Assembly: GCA_965651535.1 (NCBI GenBank) | Contig: CBFGSX010000096.1 | Location: 1-5,085, forward strand | Direction of reading: 5' to 3' | Length of the DNA: 5,085 bases | Origin: JAQGJA01 sp965651535 | GTDB taxonomy: Bacteria > Pseudomonadota > Alphaproteobacteria > Micavibrionales > SZUA-601 | Part shown: positions 4,344 to 5,085 of the stretch, in pieces | Numbering within the stretch: the stretch's first letter is position 1 | Layout of the letters: each line of letters begins with the position of its first letter | The notes under the pieces: generated by a model | What the model saw: only the letters and a program-made list of their open reading frames with translations | What the model was told of the DNA's origin: nothing | Database searches by the model: none | Program-made: the position numbers and the translations under genes

Positions 4344-5085
4344 TTATAGATCCAGTATTAAACCATCATAAGCGAGATATACATTGTCTGGGAGCATTTT
4401 GGTTACGCTGTCATAGTCCATCGTAAAATCAAGATGAGTCAGATAGCTTTTTTTAGGTTTGATACGAGCAATCCATTCAAGACATTTATCAAGATAGAAA
4501 TGACTTCCATCTCTAGGCTCATTCAGTGTATCACAGCCTATAATCCAGGTATCCAAACCCTCTAGCGCTTCTAGAGATTTATCTGAAAAATTACTAACGT
4601 CTGTAGAATACGCAAAGTTATCAATTCGTAACCCTGTGGATGTCACATCACCATGAATTTGTTCGAAGGGAAGAACCTTCATATCTTTAATTAAGAGTTT
4701 CCTATTATATTCAAATAATTCCCATTCAGGCATACAGCCCTCATCATATAAATTAGGAGCTATTTGTGGGTCATGCTGATACCACCAATGTTTTTTTATG
4801 CCTTGCAAAGTTTCCTTTGCAGCATAACAAGGAAGAGGACCATTGTAATAAAGCGCTATAATTATTGGTAAATACATGCATCCACCAATGTGATCTGCGT
4901 GTGCGTGAGTAAAAATCACACTATCAAAGTAGCCAAGAGAGTGGCGCTCTGATTGAATATTATAATCAGGAGACATGTCGACCAAGAGACGCGTATTATT
5001 TTTTTCTATTAATATTGAAGATCGTGTTCGTCTGTTTTTTGGATTCTGCGGATTGCAATCACCCCAATTTTTTCCAACAAGTGGG
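4344..5085 (-). CDS. Metallo-beta-lactamase-fold hydrolase, PhnP-like (5' end missing)
   Basis: The frame stays open from the stop at 4344-4346 to the right edge, giving 246 visible residues; a TTG at 4985 is internal, not the start. The first visible residues PLVGKNWGDCNPQNPKNRR match the N-terminal part of proteobacterial PhnP-like proteins, so perhaps 15-25 residues are missing. Metal ligands are in order: THAHADH (H60, H62, D64, H65, counting from the first full codon), IHGD (H144), STDVS (D162), SHFYLD (H195) and THLDF (H217). The ending LAYDGLILDL fits the family. Such enzymes hydrolyse phosphodiesters, for example cyclic ribose phosphates in PhnP; the substrate here is unknown. The cysteine cluster of E. 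coli PhnP is not seen (one cysteine, C10, in that region). The gene is strikingly AT-rich and uses AT-ending codons, unlike its neighbours. Confidence 0.9.
   Translation of the reverse strand, partial: PLVGKNWGDCNPQNPKNRRTRSSILIEKNNTRLLVDMSPDYNIQSERHSLGYFDSVIFTHAHADHIGGCMYLPIIIALYYNGPLPCYAAKETLQGIKKHWWYQHDPQIAPNLYDEGCMPEWELFEYNRKLLIKDMKVLPFEQIHGDVTSTGLRIDNFAYSTDVSNFSDKSLEALEGLDTWIIGCDTLNEPRDGSHFYLDKCLEWIARIKPKKSYLTHLDFTMDYDSVTKMLPDNVYLAYDGLILDL

Noticed and set aside
4344..4985. TTG 4985 as start of the hydrolase
   Set aside because: The frame continues without a stop to the window edge and the upstream residues match the family, so the gene is simply cut by the window.

Overview
The window reads as ordinary chromosomal housekeeping DNA from an alphaproteobacterium. 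The gene order (end of rpiB, then glyA, nrdR, riboflavin genes and nusB) is the conserved alphaproteobacterial arrangement, and the protein sequences fit that class. The forward block is GC-rich (35/60 and 37/60 G+C in two lines counted by hand). Palindromic intergenic repeats of the kind common in alphaproteobacteria fill its non-coding gaps. A genus cannot be named from this alone.

Layout of the + strand: the last 43 codons of rpiB (2-133); a 167-base gap holding a paired, cruciform-like repeat (144-221); glyA (301-1620); a short gap with an imperfect hairpin and a single repeat (1628-1695); nrdR (1717-2205); a 103-base gap almost filled by a second paired repeat (2234-2288); then the tightly packed run ribE (2309-2899), ribH (2899-3330) and nusB (3327-3824), whose ends overlap by 1 and 4 bases. 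A short AT-rich leader precedes a small exported FliL-like protein (3903-4337).

On the - strand, a metallo-beta-lactamase-fold hydrolase (4344-5085) runs off the right edge and converges on the FliL-like gene with only 6 bases between stops. It is far more AT-rich (three counted lines hold 18, 23 and 25 G+C out of 60), so a sharp compositional junction lies at about 4338.

Functionally, GlyA supplies glycine and one-carbon units, NrdR represses ribonucleotide reductase genes, RibE and RibH carry out the last two steps of riboflavin synthesis, and NusB acts in rRNA antitermination. The ribD and ribBA genes that usually sit in this cluster in related bacteria are absent, and the second repeat pair occupies the place where ribD is expected. 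I found no clear sign of a new multi-gene system. The points most worth a second look are the two paired repeats with compensatory base changes, the reduced rib cluster, and the AT-rich junction.
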